Source: Spirochaeta sp. UBA5339
GTDB taxonomy: Bacteria > Spirochaetota > Spirochaetia > DSM-2461
Assembly: GCA_002408085.1 (NCBI GenBank)
Contig: DHQL01000018.1
Location: forward strand, 84,272-97,776
Reading direction: 5' to 3'
DNA: 13,505 nt
Both the position numbers and the translations under genes were made by a program. Below the pieces are notes generated by a model that saw nothing but the letters and a program-made list of their open reading frames with translations, made no database searches and was not told where the DNA came from. Position 1 is the first letter of the stretch; each line of letters begins with the position of its first letter. This document shows positions 7,065 to 13,052 of this stretch, one piece after another.

Positions 7065-7430
7065 TCAGGCCCTGTGCATTTCCTGGACAGAGGCCTTCTC
7101 CTGGCGTTCCAGCTTACCGTCCTGCCACTCTTTAATAACAGTATCCGCATTCAGAGTCTTTCCCTGTCTGAAGGCGGGAATACCCAGCCTGTTCAGGGCG
7201 TCCATGGCCTGGGGACCCAGTTCGGGAGCAATAACGGCCTCCGCGCGGTTGTCGGCAATCTCCTGAACCGCCCGGGAACCCGCTCCGCCCTCGGCATGTC
7301 TGGCCTCATTTTCCACTGCATGGAAAGTACTGTCATCTGTATTGTAGAACAGGAAATAGGAACAGCGCCCGAAGCGGGAATCGAGGTCCGCATTCAGGGC
7401 CGTACCAGTACTGCAGAGGGCCACTATCAT
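7065..7430 (-). CDS. NifX/NifB-family (dinitrogenase Fe-Mo cofactor-type) protein, second copy
   Basis: The product is 121 residues with the compact RNase H-like fold pattern of the NifX/MTH1175 family. The N-terminus is IVALCSTGTALNADLDSRFGR, then a FLFYN strand, and later AEAVIAPELGPQAMDALNRLGIPAF. Members bind Fe-Mo or Mo-Cu-S clusters, or apo-precursors of them. It lacks the His/Cys-rich tail of the other NifX-like protein encoded upstream. It has GPQAM where the other has the Gly/Met loop GGMGGMA, so the two copies have diverged. The ATG overlaps the stop of the DUF5320 gene by 4 bp, with AAGGAAGG upstream. No nitrogenase genes are in view, so a nitrogen-fixation role is not supported. 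Confidence 0.85.
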   Translation of the reverse strand: MIVALCSTGTALNADLDSRFGRCSYFLFYNTDDSTFHAVENEARHAEGGAGSRAVQEIADNRAEAVIAPELGPQAMDALNRLGIPAFRQGKTLNADTVIKEWQDGKLERQEKASVQEMHRA

Positions 7431-7732
7431 GACTGACCTTCCTTCAGTTCTTTTATCTGTGATTCCAGCTCTTTTATCTTTCCCAGAAGGGCCGAAACAT
7501 CTTCCCCCTCCACAGACTGACCTCCAAAGGACATTCCCCGGCCGAATCCTCCGGGTCCGCCGAAACCTCTTCCGCAGCCTCTGCCGGCTCCCCGGCCTCT
7601 TCCGTAGGCTCCGCGTCTGCCTGTTCCGAAACTGCCCTGTGCGTTTACATCCGCACCGTTTTTTTTGCAGGACCCCATTCCGCGTCCTGTCATCGGTCCC
7701 ATATTTTCAGGACCCATTCCATTTCTGTTCAT
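7427..7732 (-). CDS. DUF5320 Gly/Arg-rich small protein with C-terminal coiled coil
   Basis: This 101-residue protein begins MNRNGMGPENMGPMTGRGMG, the signature of the DUF5320 family. A Gly/Arg-rich low-complexity part follows (about 38-70, with Cys53; Cys22 lies earlier). It ends in a short heptad-like helix (LLGKIKELESQIKELKEG, 82-99) likely to form a coiled coil. The family often accompanies NifX-like and MinD-ferredoxin genes in anaerobes, but its function is unknown. I chose the ATG at 7732 because AGGAG lies 7 nt upstream and the family signature starts there. A longer open frame upstream overlaps the preceding gene and looks non-coding. The flexible basic centre could bind nucleic acid or act as a linker; this is a guess. 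Confidence 0.75.
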   Translation of the reverse strand: MNRNGMGPENMGPMTGRGMGSCKKNGADVNAQGSFGTGRRGAYGRGRGAGRGCGRGFGGPGGFGRGMSFGGQSVEGEDVSALLGKIKELESQIKELKEGQS

Positions 7733-7754
7733 ACTGGTTCTCCTTGATAAAGGT

Positions 7755-8117
7755 CTAGTGATCACAGTTCTCATCGTGAGTATGATTACAGACCGAACCT
7801 GTTGATTCCAGGTTTCCGCTGATATAGAAATCCAGGGCTTCTGTAATGCTTCCGCGGGCTCCGAGGATAACATCAATACCAAAGTCCTTGAACATCTGTA
7901 CTGCCATTCCGCCCATTCCGCCGGTAATGATTGCTGTGGCACCCTGGCTCTTTACAAACTCGGGGATTACTCCGGGAGCATGGGGGGGAGGAATCACATA
8001 TACTGTGGCCTCCACCTTGCCGTCTGTTACTTCGGCAAAGGCAAACTCCTTTGCATGTCCGAAGTGCTCTTCCACTGTTGCTCTGTCATTTGTGGGGAAT
8101 GCTACTTTCATATCCAT
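7755..8117 (-). CDS. NifX/NifB-family (dinitrogenase Fe-Mo cofactor-type) protein with metal-binding tail, first copy
   Basis: The product is 120 residues. It has an opening typical of the family (MKVAFPTNDRATVEEHFGHAKEF), the Gly/Met loop ITGGMGGMAVQMF (69-81) and a C-terminal His/Cys tail VCNHTHDENCDH (109-120). These suit a small protein holding a Mo-, Fe- or Cu-sulfur cluster, as in the Orp/MTH1175 group. The start at 8117 is set by AGGAGGTGA at 8133-8125, 7 nt upstream. A longer in-frame start at 8201 would begin before the -10 box and has no support. It is the first gene of the five-gene operon, divergent from the DUF134 regulator. Confidence 0.87.
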   Translation of the reverse strand: MDMKVAFPTNDRATVEEHFGHAKEFAFAEVTDGKVEATVYVIPPPHAPGVIPEFVKSQGATAIITGGMGGMAVQMFKDFGIDVILGARGSITEALDFYISGNLESTGSVCNHTHDENCDH

Positions 8118-8138
8118 TTTTCTTTCACCTCCTGCATT

Positions 8139-8152
8139 TGTGCATATGCACA
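8139..8152. promoter_or_regulatory. Perfect 14-bp palindromic operator at the NifX/MinD operon start
   Basis: TGTGCATATGCACA is a perfect palindrome. Its outer base is the last base of the operon's -10 box, and it covers the predicted transcription start (about 8145). A protein bound here would block initiation. The divergent DUF134 helix-turn-helix protein is the obvious candidate. Confidence 0.65.
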
Positions 8153-8180
8153 TTGTATACCCGGCGTTTTCTTTTGGCAA
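8152..8180 (-). promoter_or_regulatory. Sigma70-type promoter of the NifX/DUF5320/MinD operon
   Basis: On the minus strand, TTGCCA (8180-8175) and TACAAT (8157-8152) are separated by exactly 17 bp, each one mismatch from consensus. The start of transcription would be near 8145, about 27 nt before the first gene. No sigma54-type GG/GC pair is seen, unlike the sigma54-dependent Orp operons of Desulfovibrio. Confidence 0.7.
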
Positions 8181-8210
8181 TATCAAACAGAGGTTTTTCA
8201 AAAAAAAGAG

Positions 8211-8239
8211 TTAACCTGATGGATTTTTTGAACTAAGAT
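8211..8239 (+). promoter_or_regulatory. Possible promoter of the DUF134 regulator gene
   Basis: TTAACC (8211-8216) and TAAGAT (8234-8239) are 17 bp apart, each matching four of six consensus bases. The -10 box is 7 nt from the ATG, which would make the message leaderless. This is weaker than the other promoters described in the window. Confidence 0.35.
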
Positions 8240-8246
8240 AGGTCAT

Positions 8247-8537
8247 ATGCCCAGACGATACAAACAGAGAAACTGCCGCAAACTGGACGGCCGGCGCAAC
8301 TTCAAACCCTCGGGGATTCCCTCCCGGGAACTGGAAAAGGTTGAGCTGGATCTTGATGAATTTGAGGCGGTCCGGCTTTGCGACTACGACGGAATGAATC
8401 AGATCGAGGCTGCCGAGGCCATGGCCGTCTCCCGTGCCACAGTACAGCGCCTCCTTACTACCGGGAGAAAAAAAATAGTTGATGTCCTTCTGAACAAAAA
8501 GGAACTTCTTATCAGCCATGAACACCCGAAAGAGTAA
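8247..8537 (+). CDS. DUF134-family helix-turn-helix DNA-binding protein
   Basis: The product is 96 residues and begins MPRRYKQRNCRKLDG...FKP, the conserved N-terminus of DUF134 (COG1342). A helical segment (LEKVELDLDEFEAVRLCDYDG, 29-49) and a sigma-region-4-like helix-turn-helix (MNQIEAAEAMAVSRATVQRLL, 50-70) follow. DUF134 proteins are predicted regulators often found beside NifX-like genes; few have been tested. Cys10 and Cys45 could respond to redox or metal state, though this is inference. It diverges from the NifX/MinD operon, with a palindrome in the shared gap. There is only a weak ribosome-binding site. It probably controls that operon, and possibly mntP downstream. Confidence 0.87.
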   Translation: MPRRYKQRNCRKLDGRRNFKPSGIPSRELEKVELDLDEFEAVRLCDYDGMNQIEAAEAMAVSRATVQRLLTTGRKKIVDVLLNKKELLISHEHPKE

Positions 8538-8561
8538 GGTCCACAAAATCGGGAAAGCATA

Positions 8562-8590
8562 TTGCACAGGCCTTCTCCCTCCCTTACAAT
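8562..8590 (+). promoter_or_regulatory. Sigma70-type promoter of mntP
   Basis: TTGCAC (8562-8567) and TACAAT (8585-8590) are 17 bp apart, a strong match. Transcription would start near 8597, about 27 nt before the ATG at 8624. Confidence 0.7.
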
Positions 8591-8614
8591 AGAAGACTAA
8601 ACTGTTAATCTTCT
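8591..8614. promoter_or_regulatory. Inverted repeat at the mntP transcription start
   Basis: AGAAGA-c-TAA-ACTG-TTA-a-TCTTCT forms a 24-bp dyad with one internal mismatch pair. It directly abuts the -10 box and covers the start site and the first part of the leader. It fits a repressor operator, possibly manganese-responsive, and in RNA could fold and partly hide the weak ribosome-binding site (TGGA). It does not match the MntR or Fur boxes I know. Confidence 0.55.
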
Positions 8615-8623
8615 GGAATTTAA

Positions 8624-9196
8624 ATGGATCTTATAACACTGATAATCACCGCCTTCGCACTGTCGGCGGATGCCTTTGCGGCCTCACTCTCCTGCGGCTG
8701 CACAATGGATGATTTTAAACATAACCACTGCCTGACCACGGCTCTCTTCTTCGGAGCCTTTCAGGGTATTATGCCTCTGGCCGGATGGCTGGGAGCTTCA
8801 CTGTTCCGTGATTCATGGCTCTTTTTCAACGGCCACTGGGTATCACTGGCCCTTCTGTTTTTTATCGGGGGAAAGATGATTTGGGAAAGCCTTCATCCCG
8901 ACGGGGAGTGCGCCGATCCCGATGAAATATTCGGTCTGAAGAATATGCTGATTCTTGCAGTAGCCACCAGCATCGATGCCCTGGCCGTTGGAGCCAGCCT
9001 GGCCTTTCTGGGATCAACCATCCTTGCGGAAGCGGTGATTATTGCACTGATTACCTTCGGCGTCTCCTATGCGGGAGTCCACGCCGGCCACCGTCTGAGT
9101 CATCTTTTCGGAGAGAGAATGGAGACCGTCGGCGGATCAGTACTGCTGCTGATCGGAATCAAGATCGTAATGGAACACTACGGAATACTATTCTGA
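8624..9196 (+). CDS. mntP: Manganese efflux pump MntP
   Basis: At 190 residues this matches the usual MntP (YebN) length. It is an inner-membrane protein with six predicted helices in two repeats: about 3-22, 36-60, 70-88, 107-130, 133-155 and 168-186. Each half carries the acidic motif of the family, ALSADAFAAS (12-21, Asp16) and ATSIDALAVG (114-123, Asp118), which line the Mn2+ path. The loop at 91-102 (HPDGECADPDEI) is acidic and could attract metal. MntP exports excess Mn2+. It has its own promoter and operator, 86 bp after the DUF134 gene. It is often preceded by a yybP-ykoY riboswitch in other bacteria, but there is no room for one here. Confidence 0.93.
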   Translation: MDLITLIITAFALSADAFAASLSCGCTMDDFKHNHCLTTALFFGAFQGIMPLAGWLGASLFRDSWLFFNGHWVSLALLFFIGGKMIWESLHPDGECADPDEIFGLKNMLILAVATSIDALAVGASLAFLGSTILAEAVIIALITFGVSYAGVHAGHRLSHLFGERMETVGGSVLLLIGIKIVMEHYGILF

Positions 9197-9197
9197 T

Positions 9198-9224
9198 TCT
9201 CCCGGGAGATCATCTCCCCGGGGA
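9198..9224. terminator. Palindrome cluster between the convergent mntP and ROK genes
   Basis: The 28-bp gap between the two stops holds nested dyads: TCTCCCGGGAGA (9198-9209), GGGAGAT-c-ATCTCCC (9204-9218) and TCCCCGGGGA (9215-9224). Together they give a strong CCCGGGAGAT/ATCTCCCCGGG hairpin on either strand. No T-run follows, so it is terminator-like rather than a textbook intrinsic terminator. Confidence 0.45.
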
Positions 9225-10382
9225 TTATCTCCGGGCGAGGAGCCGGGACTGAATAAAAGCCCATCCCTTCTCTTCGGAGTGCTCTACATCGGGCAGGCCG
9301 AACATCTTTTCAAGATAGAAACCGCATGCTCCGTCTGCAACGGCGAACTCGCCCTTGTCGGAGAACTCGATCTGACAGTTTACCCTGTCGTCATAGGGCC
9401 ATGAGTCCTCAACACACTTCTCAAGAACTGCAGCTGTAAGTGAACTGTATTGACTGAGCACACCGCCGATAACAATCCGGCTCAGGTTGAGGGAGTTTAC
9501 AAGAAGGGCGATATTCCGTCCCAATTCCAGTACAGTTCTCTCCACCTGCCCCGGCTCCTGCCAGCGCCGGCCGAGGTCTTCGGGGTTCTGGGAGAACTGA
9601 CCGCTATGGGCCTCCTCTCTCAGAGCCGAAGTGAACTCACCCGCCGAGTAGTCCTTTCCGTAGTGGACCTGACCGTTCAGAACAAGCCCCATACCGACCG
9701 AGAGGCTTGGATGACCTGGGTTCAGGATATTTCTTTCCCTGAATTCCGAGAGCAGAAAGAGGCTGTTTTCCTCTCGTACAGCCATCTGCCCCGCAAGGTC
9801 TCCCCAGCAGCAGCAGTTGGCGTCATTCTCGATATAGACGGGTAGTCCCGCAACCCTCTCAGCCTCTGCCGAGAAATCCAGAGGTTCCTGAATCCCGAAA
9901 CCCATGGAACGGCGGATAATCCCGGTTCTTGTATTGATTACCCCTGATACTCCAAGAGCAATTCCGGAAACTCCGAACTCCTTAAGAAAGGGACGCAGTT
10001 CTTCAATGCTGTGGCTGAAGTGCTCAAGTATGGAGCAGTCATCATGGTTCAGGGTGTTGCTGCGGGAGAAGACCACCTCTCCCCGGGCATTGCAGATAAC
10101 AGCCCTGTAGGACTCGGTCTGAATCTCCATGCCCATGATGTAGCAGAAGTCCTGACGGATACCAAGAGCCACCGGACGGCGTCCTCCCTGGGGTGTCGAA
10201 CTGCCCTCGCTGATCTCCTCGGCAATTCCCAAATCAAGTAGAATCTGCACATTCTTTGTCACCGTCGATTTGTTCAGTCCCAGTTCGCGGCATATATCGG
10301 CCCGGGAGTATCCACGGTTCAGCCATATACTCCTGAGGACACGGGACATATTAATATTGTTGATCTGATTCTGGGTAGCCAT
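9225..10382 (-). CDS. ROK-family (NagC/XylR-type) sugar-responsive repressor
   Basis: The product is 385 residues. A winged helix-turn-helix lies at about 14-60 (YSRADICRELGLNKSTVTKNV), followed by an ROK sugar-kinase-like domain. That domain has ALGVSGVINTRTG (142-154) and PVYIENDANCCCWGDLAG (181-198). The Cys-rich zinc motif of ROK kinases is missing: after AGEF (247-250) there is no CxCGxxGC. It is therefore a repressor, not a sugar kinase. It diverges from cellobiose phosphorylase, and an xyl-operator-like palindrome lies at that gene's promoter, so it probably senses cellobiose, glucose or a related sugar. The start at 10382 gives the usual short lead into the HTH; there is no visible ribosome-binding site and the -10 box is 9 nt away. 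Confidence 0.9.
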   Translation of the reverse strand: MATQNQINNINMSRVLRSIWLNRGYSRADICRELGLNKSTVTKNVQILLDLGIAEEISEGSSTPQGGRRPVALGIRQDFCYIMGMEIQTESYRAVICNARGEVVFSRSNTLNHDDCSILEHFSHSIEELRPFLKEFGVSGIALGVSGVINTRTGIIRRSMGFGIQEPLDFSAEAERVAGLPVYIENDANCCCWGDLAGQMAVREENSLFLLSEFRERNILNPGHPSLSVGMGLVLNGQVHYGKDYSAGEFTSALREEAHSGQFSQNPEDLGRRWQEPGQVERTVLELGRNIALLVNSLNLSRIVIGGVLSQYSSLTAAVLEKCVEDSWPYDDRVNCQIEFSDKGEFAVADGACGFYLEKMFGLPDVEHSEEKGWAFIQSRLLARR

Positions 10383-10391
10383 AGGTTATTG

Positions 10392-10420
10392 ATTGTAGAG
10401 CCCTCTGCCCGGGATGTCAA
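10392..10420 (-). promoter_or_regulatory. Consensus promoter of the ROK repressor gene
   Basis: On the minus strand, TTGACA (10420-10415) and TACAAT (10397-10392) are exactly 17 bp apart. The -10 box ends 9 nt before the start codon, so the message would have a leader of only a few bases or none. Confidence 0.7.
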
Positions 10421-10458
10421 TTAATCTGACTCGTATTGATAAAGGCCGATTTTATTTC

Positions 10459-10487
10459 TTGACAACAAAGGCAATGCATGCGATTCT
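10459..10487 (+). promoter_or_regulatory. Promoter of cellobiose phosphorylase
   Basis: A perfect -35 box TTGACA (10459-10464) is followed after 17 bp by GATTCT (10482-10487), a poor -10 box. The operator begins at the next base. Transcription would start inside the operator, near 10494, leaving a leader of about 110 nt. Confidence 0.5.
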
Positions 10488-10518
10488 CTTAGTATGTTTG
10501 AGACTCAAACATACTAAG
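10488..10518. promoter_or_regulatory. Perfect 31-bp palindromic operator, probable ROK repressor site
   Basis: The arms CTTAGTATGTTTGAG (10488-10502) and CTCAAACATACTAAG (10504-10518) are exact reverse complements around a single A. The TTAGT-TGTTTG core resembles XylR operators (TTAGTTTGTTTG... form), which are bound by ROK repressors. Its place right after the -10 box implies repression of cellobiose phosphorylase by blocking initiation. Confidence 0.8.
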
Positions 10519-10604
10519 AATGCAAGCTATACCGGGATTCTGGCCTATACTATGTGATGCACCGCTCTCTCCATCATCCCGGACCCAAACAAGGAGAATC
10601 TCCA

Positions 10605-13043
10605 ATGAAATTCGGTTTTTTTGATGACCACAACAGGGAGTATGTAATAACAGAAGCAGCCACTCCCTATCCCTGGATCAACTACCTGGGAAGCAATGAC
10701 TTTTTTTCACTTGTATCCAACACAGCCGGAGGATACAGTTTCTACAGAGACGCCCGTCTGCGCCGTCTGACCCGCTACCGCTACAACAACGTTCCCGTGG
10801 ATACCGGCGGACGCTACTTCTACATTAAAGACGGCAGCACCGTATGGAACCCCGGTTGGAAACCCAGCAAGACAGAACTGGACAAGTACGAGTGCCGCCA
10901 CGGTCTGGGTTACTCCCGTATCACCGGTGCCAAAGAGGGTCTGGAAACAGAAACGACCTTCCTTGTCCCTGTAGATTCAGCCAATGTAGAGATGCAGAAG
11001 GTTGTTATCCGCAACACCGGTAGGGAAGAGAAGAGCTTCCAGCTCTACTCCTTTATGGAGTTCTGCCTCTGGAACGCCTGGGACGACCAGACCAACTTCC
11101 AGCGGAACTTCAGCACCGGAGAGGTGGAGGTCCACGGGCCCGCGATCTACCACAAGACAGAGTACAGAGAGAGACGGGACCACTACGCCTGGTACGCAGC
11201 CAGCGAAACTCCCCAGGGATTCGACACCGACAGAGAGACCTTTACCGGGCTCTACAACAGCTATGACAGCCCTCAGCAGGTAAGTGCCGGCACCAGCGGA
11301 AACTCCATCGCCTCCGGATGGTCTCCCATTGCTTCGCACCGCTTCGATATCACCCTGAAACCCGGCGAGGAGAAAGCCCTTGTATTCCTCCTCGGCTACA
11401 CCGAAGTAGCCCCCGAAGAGAAGTGGGAAGCCCCCGGAAAAATTAATCGGAAACCCGCCGAAACCATGCAGGCCGCCTACGGAACTGTAGAAGCCTTTGA
11501 CAAGGCTCTGAATGAACTGAAGGATCACTGGCAGAATCTTCTGGGCCTTTTTACAGTTACCACACCTGATGAAAAGGTGAACCGCATGGTAAATATCTGG
11601 AACCAGTATCAGTGTACCGTAACCTACAATATGGCCCGTTCCGCTTCATACTTCGAATCGGGTATCGGCCGAGGTATCGGATTCAGGGACACCAGCCAGG
11701 ATATGCTGGGCTGTGTTCACCAGTTCCCCGAACGGGTCAAGGCCAGACTTCTTGATGTAGCGGCCACCCAGTTCTCCGACGGAAGCGCCTACCACCAGTT
11801 CCAGCCCCTTACCAAGAAGGGCAACGCCGATATCGGCGGAAACTTCAACGACGACCCCCTCTGGCTGATTATGGGAATCAGCCGCTATATCAAGGAGACA
11901 GGAGACTTCTCCATCCTCGATGAGAAGGTACCCTTCGACGACATCCCCGATGTACCCGAAACCATCGCAACACACCTGGAGCGCTCCTTCAGCTTTACAC
12001 AGAACAACCTCGGTCCCCATGGTCTTCCCCTGATCGGCCGGGCCGACTGGAACGACTGTCTGAACCTGAACTGCTTCTCCACCAACCCCGACGACTCCTT
12101 CCAGACCACCACCAACAAGGAAGGCGATACCGCCGAGTCTCTTATGATTGCCGGTATGTTCTCCTACATCGGTAAGGAGTATGCCGAGCTTCTGGATAAA
12201 ACAGGAAACAAAGAAGCAGCAGCTTCTGCTCTTGGGGCCGTAGAAAAGATGAATAAGGCCGTGGAAGAAGCCGGATGGGACGGCGAATGGTACCTGAGAG
12301 CCTATGACGCCCTTGGTAACAAGATCGGAAGCAAAGAGTGCGAAGACGGAAAGATCTTTATCGAAAGCCAGGGATTCTGCTCCATGGCCAGAATCGGTGA
12401 AGAGAAGGGATGGCCCCGCAAGGCCCTGGACTCTGTAGAGAAGGAACTGGCAACGGACCATGGAATCATGATCCTCCAGCCCGCCTACAAGGAGTACCAT
12501 GTAGAGCTTGGTGAAGTATCCTCCTATCCCCCGGGATACAAGGAGAACGCCGGTATCTTCTGCCACAACAACCCCTGGGTCATTATCGGGGAGGCCATGG
12601 AGAAGAACGGCAACAAGGCCTTCGACTACTACAGCCGGATCTGTCCCGCCTTCCGGGAGGACCAGAGCGACGTGCACAGGACAGAACCCTATGTGTACGC
12701 CCAGATGATTGCAGGCCGGGACGCCGTAAACCACGGTGAGGCCAAGAACTCCTGGCTTACCGGTACGGCCTCCTGGAACTTCGTATCCATCTCCCAGTGG
12801 ATTCTCGGACTCCGCCCCACCTGGGAGGGACTGGAAGTTGATCCCTGTATTCCCTCTCAGTGGCCCGAGTTCAGAGCCCAGAGAACCTTCCGGGAGAATG
12901 TCTACAGCATCATCGTCCGGAACCCCGAAGGGGTAAGCTCGGGCATCAAGTCCGTTGAAATCAACGGCGAGACCGCCGAAAGCAGCACCCTGCTCCTGGG
13001 AGAACCCGGGACAAAGTGGGATGTTGTAATCACCCTGGGCTGA
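10605..13043 (+). CDS. cbp: Cellobiose phosphorylase (GH94)
   Basis: This 812-residue cytoplasmic enzyme cleaves cellobiose with phosphate to glucose 1-phosphate and glucose, saving one ATP. It is collinear with known cellobiose phosphorylases from its first residues (FGFFDDHNREYVITEAATPYPWINYLG). It shares YSFYRDARLRRLTRYRYNN, FCLWNAWDDQTNFQRN, GIGRGIGFRDTSQDML, SAYHQFQPLTKKGN, the active-site segment GRADWNDCLNLNCFST (DWND, residues 481-484), YPPGYKENAGIFCHNNPW and AKNSWLTGTASWNF. The length is normal. The start at 10605 is set by AAGGAG at 10591-10596; an in-frame ATG at 10554 lacks this. Codons are strongly biased (AAC, TTC, TAC, ATC, ACC), suggesting high expression. Control is probably by the divergent ROK repressor. 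Confidence 0.95.
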   Translation: MKFGFFDDHNREYVITEAATPYPWINYLGSNDFFSLVSNTAGGYSFYRDARLRRLTRYRYNNVPVDTGGRYFYIKDGSTVWNPGWKPSKTELDKYECRHGLGYSRITGAKEGLETETTFLVPVDSANVEMQKVVIRNTGREEKSFQLYSFMEFCLWNAWDDQTNFQRNFSTGEVEVHGPAIYHKTEYRERRDHYAWYAASETPQGFDTDRETFTGLYNSYDSPQQVSAGTSGNSIASGWSPIASHRFDITLKPGEEKALVFLLGYTEVAPEEKWEAPGKINRKPAETMQAAYGTVEAFDKALNELKDHWQNLLGLFTVTTPDEKVNRMVNIWNQYQCTVTYNMARSASYFESGIGRGIGFRDTSQDMLGCVHQFPERVKARLLDVAATQFSDGSAYHQFQPLTKKGNADIGGNFNDDPLWLIMGISRYIKETGDFSILDEKVPFDDIPDVPETIATHLERSFSFTQNNLGPHGLPLIGRADWNDCLNLNCFSTNPDDSFQTTTNKEGDTAESLMIAGMFSYIGKEYAELLDKTGNKEAAASALGAVEKMNKAVEEAGWDGEWYLRAYDALGNKIGSKECEDGKIFIESQGFCSMARIGEEKGWPRKALDSVEKELATDHGIMILQPAYKEYHVELGEVSSYPPGYKENAGIFCHNNPWVIIGEAMEKNGNKAFDYYSRICPAFREDQSDVHRTEPYVYAQMIAGRDAVNHGEAKNSWLTGTASWNFVSISQWILGLRPTWEGLEVDPCIPSQWPEFRAQRTFRENVYSIIVRNPEGVSSGIKSVEINGETAESSTLLLGEPGTKWDVVITLG

Positions 13044-13052
13044 GACTGAAGA

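Noticed and set aside
7733..7942. Longer DUF5320 frame starting at 7942
   Set aside because: The extra part overlaps the NifX-like gene in another frame; the family signature and AGGAG support 7732.
7065..8117. Nitrogen fixation (nif) cluster
   Set aside because: NifX-like domains are widespread in anaerobes; no nitrogenase or nifB/E/N genes are in the window.
8118..8201. Longer N-terminus for the first NifX-like gene, starting at 8201
   Set aside because: It would include the promoter and palindrome; a strong AGGAGGTGA supports the start at 8117.
8538..8623. Possible yybP-ykoY manganese riboswitch upstream of mntP
   Set aside because: The promoter leaves a leader of only about 27 nt, too short for the riboswitch, and no conserved loop motifs are seen.
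10554..10604. Upstream in-frame ATG for cellobiose phosphorylase
   Set aside because: The extra 17 residues are not like the family N-terminus; AAGGAG sits before 10605.
11646..12734. Long open frame of 362 codons on the minus strand inside cellobiose phosphorylase
   Set aside because: It is the antisense shadow of a well-matched GH94 gene with biased codons; its Gly/Val-rich translation matches no family I know.
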